From positions 1 through 64,000 of the forward strand of contig CAVXYK010000002.1 in assembly GCA_963765875.1 (NCBI GenBank): DNA of 64,000 nt, given 5' to 3'. Below the pieces are notes generated by a model that was not told where the DNA came from, ran no database searches, and saw only the letters and a list, made by a program, of their open reading frames with translations. Below are positions 1 through 9,188 of the stretch, piece by piece. This DNA comes from JAWKOK01 sp963765875. Lineage in GTDB: Bacteria > Chloroflexota > Anaerolineae > Caldilineales > Caldilineaceae. The translations under genes and the position numbers were made by a program. Each line of letters opens with the position of its first letter. Position 1 is the first letter of the stretch.

Positions 1-164
1 CAATGGCTACAGATCGGATACAAGCATTGACGGGGTATGGAGGATGACGCGGGCTGTCTGTCGTCAGCCCGTATTCAACGTGAAGTGGCCGAGGATGCTA
101 CGTGCCGGTGGAATGTCGGATTTCGAGAGAGTATGAAAAATAGCGCAGGCACTTTGCCCGTCGG

Positions 165-2023
165 TCAATAGCCTCTGGGGGCGGCCACTGATCGATCGGG
201 GAGCGCTTCAGTGGAAGAATCCGCCGGCGCAACGGCAGTTCGTTGGTCGGAAAACAATGCCTGCCACAACCGCATTGTCTCGTACAACGAGAGCCCGTGG
301 CCAAGGTAATGACCATTGACCCAGATTTCAAGATGGAGATGAACCCCTGCATTGGTTCTATACGCCTCGGAACTGGTGCCTGACACACCGACGGTCCCGA
401 CGGGTATGCCTTGGGTGATAGGCTCGCCGACGCTCAATTCCGGTGACGTCGAACCCAGGTGACTGTACCAGCTTTCGATCTCTTGACCGTGATCGAGACG
501 GACCTGTCGCCCATGAAATCGCTCCATCAGATCCGGAGGCGTGCGATGCTCTGCCCTGGCTCGGTCGAGGGCATCCTCAAATTCAGATGCGGTCATCTCC
601 GCATAGTCGTTGTCCGTGCGGATGACGATTCCGTCTGCGATTGCCTGAATGGGCGACCCCATGTCCAACCCCGGCGCTTCCAGCCCATAAATGTCCAGCC
701 CCCGGTGAACGCCGTAGCGGTAGAGCCGACGCGCGCCAGGGTATGAGCGTGGGCGAATTGGCAGGATCACGCCATCGAATGGGAGTTGAATGTCAGTCAT
801 GGCTTTGAACATGTCGATGCCGTAGAACGTGTAGGCGTTGTCCGTGGGCAAGAAAGGACATTTGACATCGCCCGATCTGGCCAAATCGATCACATATAGC
901 TTTGCCCCGGCCAGCGCGTAGAGCGTTTGTCCAACGACATCAATGCTGCGCAGGCGACTCATCCGGGGTAGACGCAGCGCAATCTCTTCCGGCTCAGTTT
1001 CACCCCTCATATCGATTCGGCGCACGCGACGCTCTTCTCCATCCACTGAGTAGAGCTGGTCGCCACGAATCGAGGACCTGGGCGGGCCAGCTTTCCAATA
1101 GTGAGAATCCTTCATCAACAGTTCTAGCAGGGCGACCGGAAGCATGTTCATTGGCGGAACCATCCTGACCGAGAACCAGGAACCGTGGACCCGAACTCGT
1201 GGCTCTGACCGCCATGTCAATGCCGCCCCCCAGCGTTTCGCTGGGCAGGAAGTGGCGAGGCGTCGTCTCAGATAGTTGCCAGATGTGTTGCAGATCGGCA
1301 TCCAGCGCGTAGATCGCACCGTCGATCGACTGGATGGCCAAAAATTGGGGATCCGGATATTGCCCCGGCACCGGACTGGCCAGCGATGCCATCTGCCACT
1401 CGCCGTCTTGCGTAAAACGATAGACATCGTTGGTCTTATCGAGCAGCAGGAGATCGTTTGTGGTGTCATCCTGCGCCACGTAGACCAGTTCGCGGATGAA
1501 GTAGTGCGCCAATCTTGCGGTCGGGTGGCGTCAGGTTCTCCGGCGATACAACGGCGGATTGATCCAGGTCCGCAAGGGGCAAACGGAACAGTTCGCCGCC
1601 TGCAATCATGTAGATGTGGTCATCCTGAACGATCAGGCGGATCGGCTCTGCCGGCAAGTCCACGGTATAGATGTCCGTGTTTTCCGGGCAGGCGAGGCCC
1701 TGCGGCTCCGGCAGTCTGTCCGCAATCGCTGCTTCTGGCGTACGGCCAGATCCCGGTATTCGAAGTTGCTGGCCGATGCGGATCATGTCCTGATCCTGAA
1801 GGCCGTTTGCAACAACAATTTCCTCGACGGTGACGCTATAGTCTTCTGCGATCTGGGAGAGGGATTCGCCGGCGCTGATGGTGTGTATCGTGGATGTCTG
1901 CGCAGTGGCAGTCGCCTTCGGCGGCAAAGAATTGACGGCCCGAGACGATGTGGCGCTTACTTGCTTTGGCGCTGAAGCAAAACAGAGCAGAACGAAAAAG
2001 AGGTAAACGACGGTTCGCTGCAT
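165..2023 (-). CDS. LysM-domain M23 metallopeptidase (frameshifted)
   Basis: Secreted cell-wall hydrolase. Reading from 2023, an N-terminal signal peptide (hydrophobic run YLFFVLLCFASA) is followed by one LysM module, recognisable by its start GESLSQIAEDYSV and its end IGQQLRIPGS. A beta-propeller-like middle section follows, with repeated segments about reported values. The C-terminal third is an M23 peptidase domain with the zinc-binding HRGLD and HLHLE motifs and a YSHL histidine, so the metal site looks intact. The three parts lie in three reading frames, with breaks near 1500 and 1130, so it reads as one gene of about 615 codons. LysM implies peptidoglycan binding and M23 implies cleavage of peptide cross-links. 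The middle section is not assigned to a family. The gene has no operon partner here. Confidence 0.8.
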
Positions 2024-2188
2024 TGTAGCTGCTTTCCAGGCGACCAGCCGTCGAGTGCTCGGACTCGATTCGATCGGTATCGATTGGCTGGTGAAGACGA
2101 ATAGATTCTCTTTTGCAGTCTAGCCGAGTGCATATGACACAGCAAGTTGGTTGATGCAGTACATCAATATTCCAGGTGTCCAACATAG

Positions 2189-2220
2189 CAAGAGCGGAGG
2201 CCATATGGCCTCCGCTCTTG
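2189..2220. repeat. 32-nt perfect palindrome
   Basis: Two 16-nt arms (first arm CAAGAGCGGAGGCCAT) abut with no spacer. It lies between the end of the rhodanese gene and the start of the peptidase gene, both on the minus strand. It could act as a transcription stop by hairpin formation, but no T-run follows on either strand. Confidence 0.7.
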
Positions 2221-2270
2221 TTCAGGAGGAACAGAAAAAAAGGAGCGAAACAGGTACAATGCGATTCAAG

Positions 2271-2303
2271 GGGAGGCCGGCCCTGGTATCAGGCCGACCT
2301 CCC
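2271..2303 (-). terminator. Hairpin downstream of the rhodanese operon
   Basis: A GC-rich imperfect stem (GGGAGG pairing with CCTCCC plus an inner CGGCC/GGCCG helix, GTAT loop) begins 15 nt after the rhodanese stop codon. It is the likely end of the respiratory operon transcript. The T-tract is weak, so intrinsic termination is not certain. Confidence 0.5.
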
Positions 2304-2317
2304 GGTTTTGTACAAAC

Positions 2318-4171
2318 CTACTGCTCGATCTCTTCACCTGCGGCTTCCCAACCGGCGAAGCTGGGCGGGAAACTGCGTACGTTGTCGTAGCCCATGTTGT
2401 GCAGGGCGCCGGTGGCCAGCGCTGCTCGCCAACCGGATTGACAGTAGACGAAGACCGGCACGTCGGTCGGAATCTGGTCAACATTGTCGCCAAGCTCGCG
2501 CAGCGGAATGTTGATCGCGCCCGGGATGTGGCCGGCTTCATATTCGTCGGGCTGGCGCACGTCGATGACGGTGGCGCCGGCGTCCATGGCGCCCTTGAAT
2601 GCCTCAATGTCGCCGACGGCGTAGAAGCCTTCGGGGATGTTGTTCAGGAACTCGGCGGAGGCGGCAATCATCTCAGGATTGACATCGCCCATCTCGAATG
2701 TGCCCGGCTCATTGGCCTCGGTCTCGACTTCATTCTCGGCTGCGCTCCAGGCATTCCAGCCGCCCGGGAAGGCCTTGACATTGTCGTAGCCCAGGGAACG
2801 CAGGACGGAGGTTGCCATGCCGGCGCGATGGCCGGAGGCGCAGTAGACGACCACAGGCTCGTCGGTCGGGACCTGGTCCAGGTTGTCGGCCAGGGTGCGC
2901 AACGGAATATTGACGGCGCCGGGGATATGGCCTTCTTCATACTCGGCGGCGGTGCGGACGTCGATCAGGTACGGAGACGCATTCTCCATCATCTCCATCG
3001 TGGCTTCGGCGTTGCCGACCGACATCCAACCTTCGGGAATCTCGGACAGGTAAGCGCCAACGACGGCGACGGCGTCGAAATCAGAGTCCATGGCCTCTTC
3101 AACCTCGGCCGGGACTTCTTCTTCAGCAGCTTCTTCGTCGGTTGCTTCTTCTTCACCTGCTTCTTGGGCAGCGGTCCAAGCGTTCCAACTGCCGGGGAAG
3201 GACTTGACATTGGTCAAGCCCATGGTCTGCATCGAGGAGAGACCCAGGGCAGCGCGCCAACCGGAGCCACAGTAGACAATGACCGGTGCGTCGGTCGGGA
3301 TCTGATCCAGGCTCTGGGCCACGGTGCGCAACGGAATGTTGACGGCATCCAAGATGTAGCCCTCTTCGTACTCACTCGGTTCACGCAGGTCGACCAGGAA
3401 AGCGCCATTGTCGACAGCTTCTTGCACGGCCTCTACCGAACCGACCGTCAGCCAACCCTCAGGAATGGTGCTCAGGAAACCGTCCACGGCTGCGGCCACG
3501 TCTGGGTCGATCTCGGGCACGTCGTAGGTTTCGCCTTCAACGGCGTCCATCTCGACCTCGCCCTCGGCTGCGGTCCAGGCTCTCCAACTGCCGGGGAAGC
3601 CCTTGGCGGTGTCGTAGCCCAGCGTACGCAGGGCAGAGAGGCCCATGCCGGCGCGATGGCCAGAGGCACAGTAGGTGATGATCGGCTGGTCGGTCGGGAC
3701 CTTGTCCAGATTCTGGGCTAGGGTGCGCAACGGGATGTTGATGGCGCCGGGGATGTGACCCTCGGCATATTCGCCCTCTTCGCGGACGTCGATGACGAAG
3801 GCGCCATTGTCGATGGCTTCTTGCATCTTCTCAGCATCACCCACGGACATCCAGCCATCGGGGATGGTGCTCAGATAGTCGTCGACGGTAGCGACGACGA
3901 CATCACCCTCGCCGACTTCTTCTTCTTCGGCGGCTTCTTCCTCAGCAGCTGCTTCTTCAGCAGGCTCTTCTGTAGGCGCCGCTTCTTCCTCGGCTACCTC
4001 TTCAGCAGCTTCCTCTTCGGCCGGGGCTTCCGTCGGCTCGGCCGCTTCTTCCAAAACCTGGGCCGGTTCTTCTGCGGGCGGTGCGGCCTCTTCGTTGCCG
4101 CCGCCACAGGCACTCACCATCAGCACTGCAATCAGCAGCGCAGTCAATAGGAAATGAACTCTTTTGGACAT
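2318..4171 (-). CDS. Lipoprotein with four tandem rhodanese domains
   Basis: Exported sulfurtransferase-like protein of about 617 residues. The start at 4171 is supported by AAGGAG just upstream and opens a lipoprotein signal peptide with lipobox LMVSAC, then a long Glu/Ala/Pro-rich linker. Four rhodanese domains follow, each with the phrase IDVRE or LIDVR, a GHIPGAINIPLR-type segment and an active-site loop. The loops are CASGHRAG, CGSGWRAA, CASGHRAG and CQSGWRAA, with cysteines near residues 167, 302, 447 and 578, so all four could form a persulfide. Domains are spaced about 140 residues apart and each is preceded by a conserved STIPEGW-VG segment. It is the last gene of the molybdoenzyme operon, which suggests it carries sulfane sulfur to or from that enzyme outside the membrane. 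Its substrate cannot be told from sequence. Confidence 0.9.
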   Translation of the reverse strand: MSKRVHFLLTALLIAVLMVSACGGGNEEAAPPAEEPAQVLEEAAEPTEAPAEEEAAEEVAEEEAAPTEEPAEEAAAEEEAAEEEEVGEGDVVVATVDDYLSTIPDGWMSVGDAEKMQEAIDNGAFVIDVREEGEYAEGHIPGAINIPLRTLAQNLDKVPTDQPIITYCASGHRAGMGLSALRTLGYDTAKGFPGSWRAWTAAEGEVEMDAVEGETYDVPEIDPDVAAAVDGFLSTIPEGWLTVGSVEAVQEAVDNGAFLVDLREPSEYEEGYILDAVNIPLRTVAQSLDQIPTDAPVIVYCGSGWRAALGLSSMQTMGLTNVKSFPGSWNAWTAAQEAGEEEATDEEAAEEEVPAEVEEAMDSDFDAVAVVGAYLSEIPEGWMSVGNAEATMEMMENASPYLIDVRTAAEYEEGHIPGAVNIPLRTLADNLDQVPTDEPVVVYCASGHRAGMATSVLRSLGYDNVKAFPGGWNAWSAAENEVETEANEPGTFEMGDVNPEMIAASAEFLNNIPEGFYAVGDIEAFKGAMDAGATVIDVRQPDEYEAGHIPGAINIPLRELGDNVDQIPTDVPVFVYCQSGWRAALATGALHNMGYDNVRSFPPSFAGWEAAGEEIEQ

Positions 4172-4374
4172 TCGGAACTCCTTAGTTCGGTTGGAAAAAA
4201 GATGGTATAGCATTGTCGTGCTTGATAAAAACTGCATGCTGCTTGCTTCGTGTTTCGTGAAATTTCGCCGACGTCGATTTGCTGGTCTGAGATACTCTCT
4301 GATGAGACATGCCAATGCCGTAAAATCTATCTCTGCGCCAACCTCACGCAGCAAGCAGTAAGCAGCACATTCAA

Positions 4375-5058
4375 CTATGTCGTTTGTCCCTCTTCTGCCT
4401 GCGCCGCCGCTTCCTGCTGATGCAACTCCGCCACCCACTTGGGATGTTCAATCATTGCTTCTTCTTCAGGAATGTAACCACTGACCATGCCCTGGAGGGC
4501 CTTGTAGACGAAGGTGAAGTAGAGATGACCGACCAGCAGGACGGTCAGCGCCAGCATGGAGACGTCGTGGACCATGGCGGTGATGGCCAGGCCCTCGGGC
4601 CCCATATCGCCTTTGGCAAACCAGAGAATCAGGCCGCTGCCGACGATGGTGGCTGAGAAGATTACAACGGAGGCATGGTGAAGCTTCTGCCCGGCGTTGA
4701 GTCGACCCTGGGGCGGCATGTCCTTGGCGTAGCCCATGAAGTAGCGGTAGATCTGGGAGAGCCAGCGCATGTCGTCTTTGTCATATCGAAACGAGTCGAC
4801 GAGAAGATGTTTGGCCGCGGGACGGTCGAAGATCAGGTAGAGCACGGGAATCAGCATGAACATGACTGCGCCGATGCGGTGCAACAGCCGCGAACCGCCG
4901 CCTGCCGCCCACCCTGAGAGCGCCGGCACAAAGAGGACCAGGCCGGTGATCAGCAGAATGAGGAACGATGAGGCCAGCACGGCGTGGATGATTCTTGGCC
5001 CAACGCTGTAGCGCAATACCTTGGCTTCTTGGGTGTGATCCATTGTTTGGGTCGCCAT
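4375..5058 (-). CDS. Cytochrome b subunit, FdnI/PhsC-like
   Basis: Di-haem b membrane subunit that passes electrons between quinone and an Fe-S partner, as in formate dehydrogenase-N (FdnI) and thiosulfate reductase (PhsC). About 227 residues with four hydrophobic helices. Candidate haem histidines are in RIIHAVL, LLHRIGAV, HHASVVIF and GHLYFTF, and the PPQGRLNAGQKLHH stretch is typical of the FdnI family. The gene starts 2 nt after the stop of the Fe-S gene, so co-translation is likely. FdnI and PhsC are too similar to separate by eye, so formate, thiosulfate and polysulfide all remain possible for the complex. Confidence 0.88.
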   Translation of the reverse strand: MATQTMDHTQEAKVLRYSVGPRIIHAVLASSFLILLITGLVLFVPALSGWAAGGGSRLLHRIGAVMFMLIPVLYLIFDRPAAKHLLVDSFRYDKDDMRWLSQIYRYFMGYAKDMPPQGRLNAGQKLHHASVVIFSATIVGSGLILWFAKGDMGPEGLAITAMVHDVSMLALTVLLVGHLYFTFVYKALQGMVSGYIPEEEAMIEHPKWVAELHQQEAAAQAEEGQTT

Positions 5059-5060
5059 GG

Positions 5061-5867
5061 CTAGACTCTCTCCTCTTCTACGCTGGTATCCAGATCGGCG
5101 TCTGTGCGCTCACCGTCGGCCACACTCTGCGCAGCCTCTTCCTTGTGAATCTGATCCAGTTCTCTCATATGGTTGCGGCGAGCGATGACGGCCGCCAGGC
5201 CGGTCACAGCCACGCTCAGTCCGGTCATGCCGATGCTGAAGGGCTGAACGACCTTCTGCCAGGCGTTGACAGCCATCGGCACATCAGGTTCGACGGGCAG
5301 ATTCAGCATGTCCGGCGAGTCGGGCAGGACCATGATCACGCCCAGTCCGCCGGCCTCCGTCTCGCCGTAGATCTGAGCGTTGGGATAGCGGGTCTGCAAG
5401 GCTGCCAGCCGGGTCTTGGCCTCGGCCAGAATCGTCTCACGATCTGCGTACATGAGCGCATTGCTCGGACAGGTCTTGACACACCAGGGCGTGCCGCCGG
5501 CGCCGACGACTTCGGCGCATGCATCGCATTTGCTGGAGCGGTTCTCGTAGATGTTGGGCACGTCGAACGGGCATGCATCCACGCAATAGCTACAGCCGCT
5601 ACACTTCTGGCGATCCAGACGGGTGAGACCGTCTTCCTTGTAGAGCGCCCCGGTGGGGCAGACATTGACACAGGCAGCATCGGCGCAATGGTAGCAGCGA
5701 TGGTTGGTCACGAAGCTCTTGAGGTCTGGAAACGTGCCGTGGGTCTCGTCAGAGATCTGGATATACTGCACGCTGGTCGGCAATTCGTTGCCGGTCTTAC
5801 AGGCGGCAACACAGCCTTGACAGCCGATACAGCGGCCCATGTCGAGCAAAAATGCAAAGGTTGTCAT
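5061..5867 (-). CDS. Four-cluster ferredoxin-type Fe-S subunit (FdnH/DmsB-like)
   Basis: Electron-transfer subunit of the molybdoenzyme complex. It opens with MGRCIGCQGCVAACKTGNELP-like cluster ligands, followed by CYHCADAACVNVCPTGA, CSGCSYCVDACPFDVP and a further set around CDAC and CVKTCP, which is the usual pattern for four [4Fe-4S] clusters. A hydrophobic helix near the C-terminus (SIGMTGLSVAVTGLAAVIA) resembles the single membrane anchor of FdnH. AAGGAGG sits 7 nt before the ATG at 5867. The preceding molybdoenzyme gene ends 1 nt upstream, so the subunits are tightly coupled. Confidence 0.92.
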   Translation of the reverse strand: MTTFAFLLDMGRCIGCQGCVAACKTGNELPTSVQYIQISDETHGTFPDLKSFVTNHRCYHCADAACVNVCPTGALYKEDGLTRLDRQKCSGCSYCVDACPFDVPNIYENRSSKCDACAEVVGAGGTPWCVKTCPSNALMYADRETILAEAKTRLAALQTRYPNAQIYGETEAGGLGVIMVLPDSPDMLNLPVEPDVPMAVNAWQKVVQPFSIGMTGLSVAVTGLAAVIARRNHMRELDQIHKEEAAQSVADGERTDADLDTSVEEERV

Positions 5868-5868
5868 G

Positions 5869-8171
5869 TTATGCCTCCTTCACAAGCCGTACGAAATTGA
5901 TACGCATGCCTGCGCCGCCTGAAATCGGGTCGAGGGCATAACGGGTTTGAAGCTTGACATCGCTGGCGCCCTTGCCGTTGGCCAGCGTCAGGCCGGGTGC
6001 ATCCTGGCCGAAGCCATGAGGCATAAAGACTGCATCGTCACGGATGCGCTGGGTCGCCTTGACCAACACCGGACCGCTGCGGACGCCGCTCTGATTCTCC
6101 AACCAGACCCGGTCACCATCACTGATATCCATGGTTGCCGCTGCATCTTCGTTGACCCATACCTGGTTCTCCGGGTAGAGCTCGTTGAGCAGTGGTGTGT
6201 TCTGGGTCTTGGCAAAGGTGTGCACCGGGTGTCGACCGTAGAGCAGTCGGAAGAAGCCGTCAGGCGGCTCTTCGGTCGGCTCATAGACGGGCATCGGATC
6301 AAAACCGGCCAACGCCAACTCATTCGAGTAGAGTTCGATCTTTTCGGAGGCAGTGTGGAAGGGCGACTTGCCGTTGTAGTCTTCGAAATAGGGCTTGCCC
6401 TTCTGGATGATCACGCCGTCCTGCTCGCGCATCTTGTCCAGACTGGATCCGACAGACATAAGCCGGGTGTCCAAGTATTCCTCAGCCGTCTCCCATTTGA
6501 AGTATTTCTCAAGACCCACACGCATACCCAGTTCTCGGGCCATCCACCAGGCCGGCTTGGTCTCGTACATGGGTTCGATGGCCGGCTCGCGCATGGCGAT
6601 GTAGGGCGTCTTGTGAGAGACAGTCCACAGTTCGTCGTAGCGCTCTAGCGCCGTCGCCTCGGGCATGACGATGTCGGCCCAGGCCACATGCTCCTGGGGC
6701 AGCACATCGATGACTAACACAAAGTCGAGATTTCTGAGCGCCTCTTTGGTGCGTTCGGTGTCGGGAATCGAGTTGAGCAGGTTGACGCCGTAGACGATCA
6801 GGGCCTTGATCGGATAGGGCTCGCCCGTGATCATGGGTTCGATCAGCTCTTGCATGGCCGTCGCGCCGCGCATGAAAGTGGTACGGGCGCCGTCGGCGCG
6901 TGCCTTGCCGGAAGGGCCGACGGGCAGAGGCGCATTGGCATCGCCGCCCGGCTCGGCCGAGCAACCGCCGGAACTGCCGGCCACTGCAAAGGGTGGGTGC
7001 GGGTAAGATTCAATGTAGGGTGACTTGTTGAAGTAGAAGCCGCCTTCACGTCCGTATGCCCCCAGCAGCGCGTTGATGATATAGGTGGCTCGCATGCGCT
7101 GGGAATCGTTGCCGTACCAGGTCACATGGCGACCGGGCATGATCAGCGACTGGGGCAGGTTGTCGGACATGACCAGCGCGGTCTCATGGATGAGGTCAGC
7201 GGGCAGGTCTGTGATCTCTGCGGCCCATTCGGGCGTGAATTCCTGGACGTGGGCCTTGAGTTCGTCAAAGCCTTCGGTCCATTCGGCCACATAGTCGGCG
7301 TCGTAGCGTTCTTCGTTGATGATGACGTTGATCCAGGCCAGCAACAGCGCTGTGTCGGTGCCCGGCTTGATGGGCAGCCAGTAGTCGGCCTTGCCTGCCA
7401 CTGTGGAGAAACGGGGGTCGACAACGATGACCTTGGCCCCCTTGGAGTAGGCATTGGCAAAGTCCTGCATGACTGTATTGCGGGAATCTTCGCCGATGTG
7501 ACTGCCGATCAGCGTTAGGCAGCGTAGGCCCTCATCCCAGTCGACCGGCTCGTGGCCGCCAATGGGGAAGCCCATGGTCAGGGTAGCCGCTTCCTCGCGG
7601 GGCTGGTGCAGAGCGATGAAGATGGCTTGGCCGCGTTGGGTGTGCCCCATGCCTGGGCGAAGTAGTCGGTGAACCAGAAATCACCGGATGTGTGGCCGAA
7701 GATTGCCACAGATTCAGGGCCATATTCTTCGGCAATGGCCATCAGTTTTTCGGCCGATTCATCCAAGGCTTCTTCCCAGGTCACTTCCTGGAACTTGCCT
7801 TCGCCTCGCTCGCCGGTGCGTACCATCGGCGCTTGCAGGCGGTCAGGATCGTAGAGGAATGAGACGCCGCCCTGTCCACGCGCACAGAGCATGCCGCGGC
7901 TCTTGGGGTCGGCAGGATTGCCCTCGATTTTGTGGACGACGCCGTTGACAGTCTGTACCTTGATGCCGCAGCGCCACGGGCACATGTCGCAGTAGTTGTA
8001 AGTGGTCTCAATCGTTCCACCGTAGAACCAGTCGGGCGAAAGCCCCACCGGCTCGAGGTCGGAGGCGAGGGCCGACTTGAACATATTGCCGGCAACGGCT
8101 GCCCCGCCGGCTGTCGCCACAGCCGATTTGAGAAAACTACGTCGGGTAATCTGAAGCTCTACTCTTGCCAT
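5869..8171 (-). CDS. Tat-exported molybdopterin oxidoreductase (frameshifted)
   Basis: Catalytic subunit of the DMSO-reductase superfamily, about 767 residues. The start at 8171 gives a twin-arginine signal (ITRRSFLKSAVATAGGAAVAG). A [4Fe-4S] motif follows (CDMCPWRC, then CARGQGG) near residues 60-95. The reading frame breaks near 7600-7640; joining the frames gives SLCTSPREEAATLTMG, placing a cysteine where the Mo ligand sits in formate dehydrogenases and Psr/Phs enzymes. Further conserved blocks are PGTDTALLLAW, the VLVIDVLPQEHVAWADIVMP region and the C-terminal molybdopterin dinucleotide domain. The length matches PhsA/PsrA (about 760). With an FdnI/PhsC-like cytochrome and a rhodanese lipoprotein in the operon, a thiosulfate or polysulfide reductase is the favoured inference. 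Formate dehydrogenase is the main alternative. Confidence 0.88.
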
Positions 8172-8322
8172 AGGGTTGCACCTCAAGCATGACACTCTGA
8201 AACGTGACGGGTGAAGAGGAATGTAGCCACCCGTTCACCGTTCGCAATTATCAATTTAACAGTAACCAGTTATAGCGATTCGCATTGACAATCGATCATT
8301 GATAACTGACCGTTGACAATTC

Positions 8323-8784
8323 TCACGCCGTATTCAACCGGCATAGTTCTGCCGGCGTTGGTTTTCCTTCGTACTCGGCCCGCAGCCGCGCCTCGCGCTC
8401 CATGGCTCTGTGCATCACACAAATGATGCTGGAATACCACTCTTGTTCCATCAGTTCCTTGGGGATGCTGTTGCAGGCGCCGGCGTCCCATACCTGTTGC
8501 CGATATTGGCGATAGTTCATGGGCAGTAGCACAACGACCCGAAGCGTGGGGTTCATCCGCAACAGTTCTTGAACCAGGTGGGGCGTTTGGGCTTCAGCCA
8601 TGGGCCAGTCGATTAGGATGACGTCATCCAACTTCTCGCCCACGCGCGTCATCAACTCATCGTGGCTCTGTACTATTGCGGTTGAAGTTGTGAAGCACAT
8701 GAGATCGACGGCTGAGTCGTGAATGGATTGGAGGAGCGCCAGTGAAGCCTCGTCCGGACTGACAAACAACAGACGAATGTGCAT
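8323..8784 (-). CDS. Stand-alone receiver-like protein
   Basis: A 153-residue protein shaped like a CheY receiver domain, with no output domain. The fold markers are IRLLFVSPD at the start, a predicted acceptor region DVILIDWPM, LRVVVLLPM and a lysine in SIPKEL. It lies upstream of, and in line with, the molybdoenzyme operon. GGAAGGAGGAGACG precedes the ATG at 8784. Its likely role is signalling to a partner kinase or regulator of the respiratory operon, which is inferred from position only. The acceptor-region acidic residues that normally follow the first strand are reduced (SPDE), so phosphorylation is uncertain. The 150 nt between it and the next gene hold only short TTGACAAT-type low-complexity repeats. 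Confidence 0.6.
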   Translation of the reverse strand: MHIRLLFVSPDEASLALLQSIHDSAVDLMCFTTSTAIVQSHDELMTRVGEKLDDVILIDWPMAEAQTPHLVQELLRMNPTLRVVVLLPMNYRQYRQQVWDAGACNSIPKELMEQEWYSSIICVMHRAMEREARLRAEYEGKPTPAELCRLNTA

Positions 8785-8810
8785 CGTCTCCTCCTTCCCT
8801 CAATTGCTGG

Positions 8811-8828
8811 TTTCGGACTTGTCCGAAA
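8811..8828. promoter_or_regulatory. Palindrome TTTCGGAC-TT-GTCCGAAA
   Basis: Perfect 8-bp inverted repeat with a 2-nt spacer, 27 nt upstream of the receiver gene start. The position and symmetry suit an operator for a dimeric regulator. The regulator is unknown. Confidence 0.5.
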
Positions 8829-8846
8829 AAGTTGTCTGTGTAAAGG

Positions 8847-8864
8847 TTGTGAATGTGTTCACAA
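8847..8864. promoter_or_regulatory. CRP/FNR-type operator
   Basis: TTGTGAATGTGTTCACAA contains both half-sites of the CRP consensus (TGTGA-N6-TCACA), extended to a 7-bp inverted repeat. It lies about 63 nt upstream of the receiver gene and faces the divergent acyltransferase. CRP/FNR-family control fits an anaerobic-respiration operon. The actual regulator is not in the window. Confidence 0.6.
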
Positions 8865-9188
8865 GTAGGATATCTGAAGATGATTCTGTTGACTATCGGG
8901 AAAAGTATGATGATATGGCGGGATTTTTCCCCACAACCTACAGATCGAGATTTGCTGTATGGACCGGGTCGGGGCTTGACGATAGGGTGTCTGCTGATTT
9001 ATCGTAGTTGAGTTATCCGATGTTCTTTCAACACAGCAATCTTCTAAATCGGCTGTCTGCTTGCCTGGTATTCACTAGTTCATGTGGGCGTGAATACTAC
9101 GACAGAAATCCAGCACCTCTACCGCTGGCAGAAACTGTGTAGGGATTTCCACCGGGATTCACTAGCAACATGGGGTACTTACCTGACC

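Noticed and set aside
2399..3721. 440-codon open frame on the plus strand
   Set aside because: Mirror of the repeated rhodanese coding region; low-complexity Gly/Asp/Val text, no ribosome site and no family resemblance.
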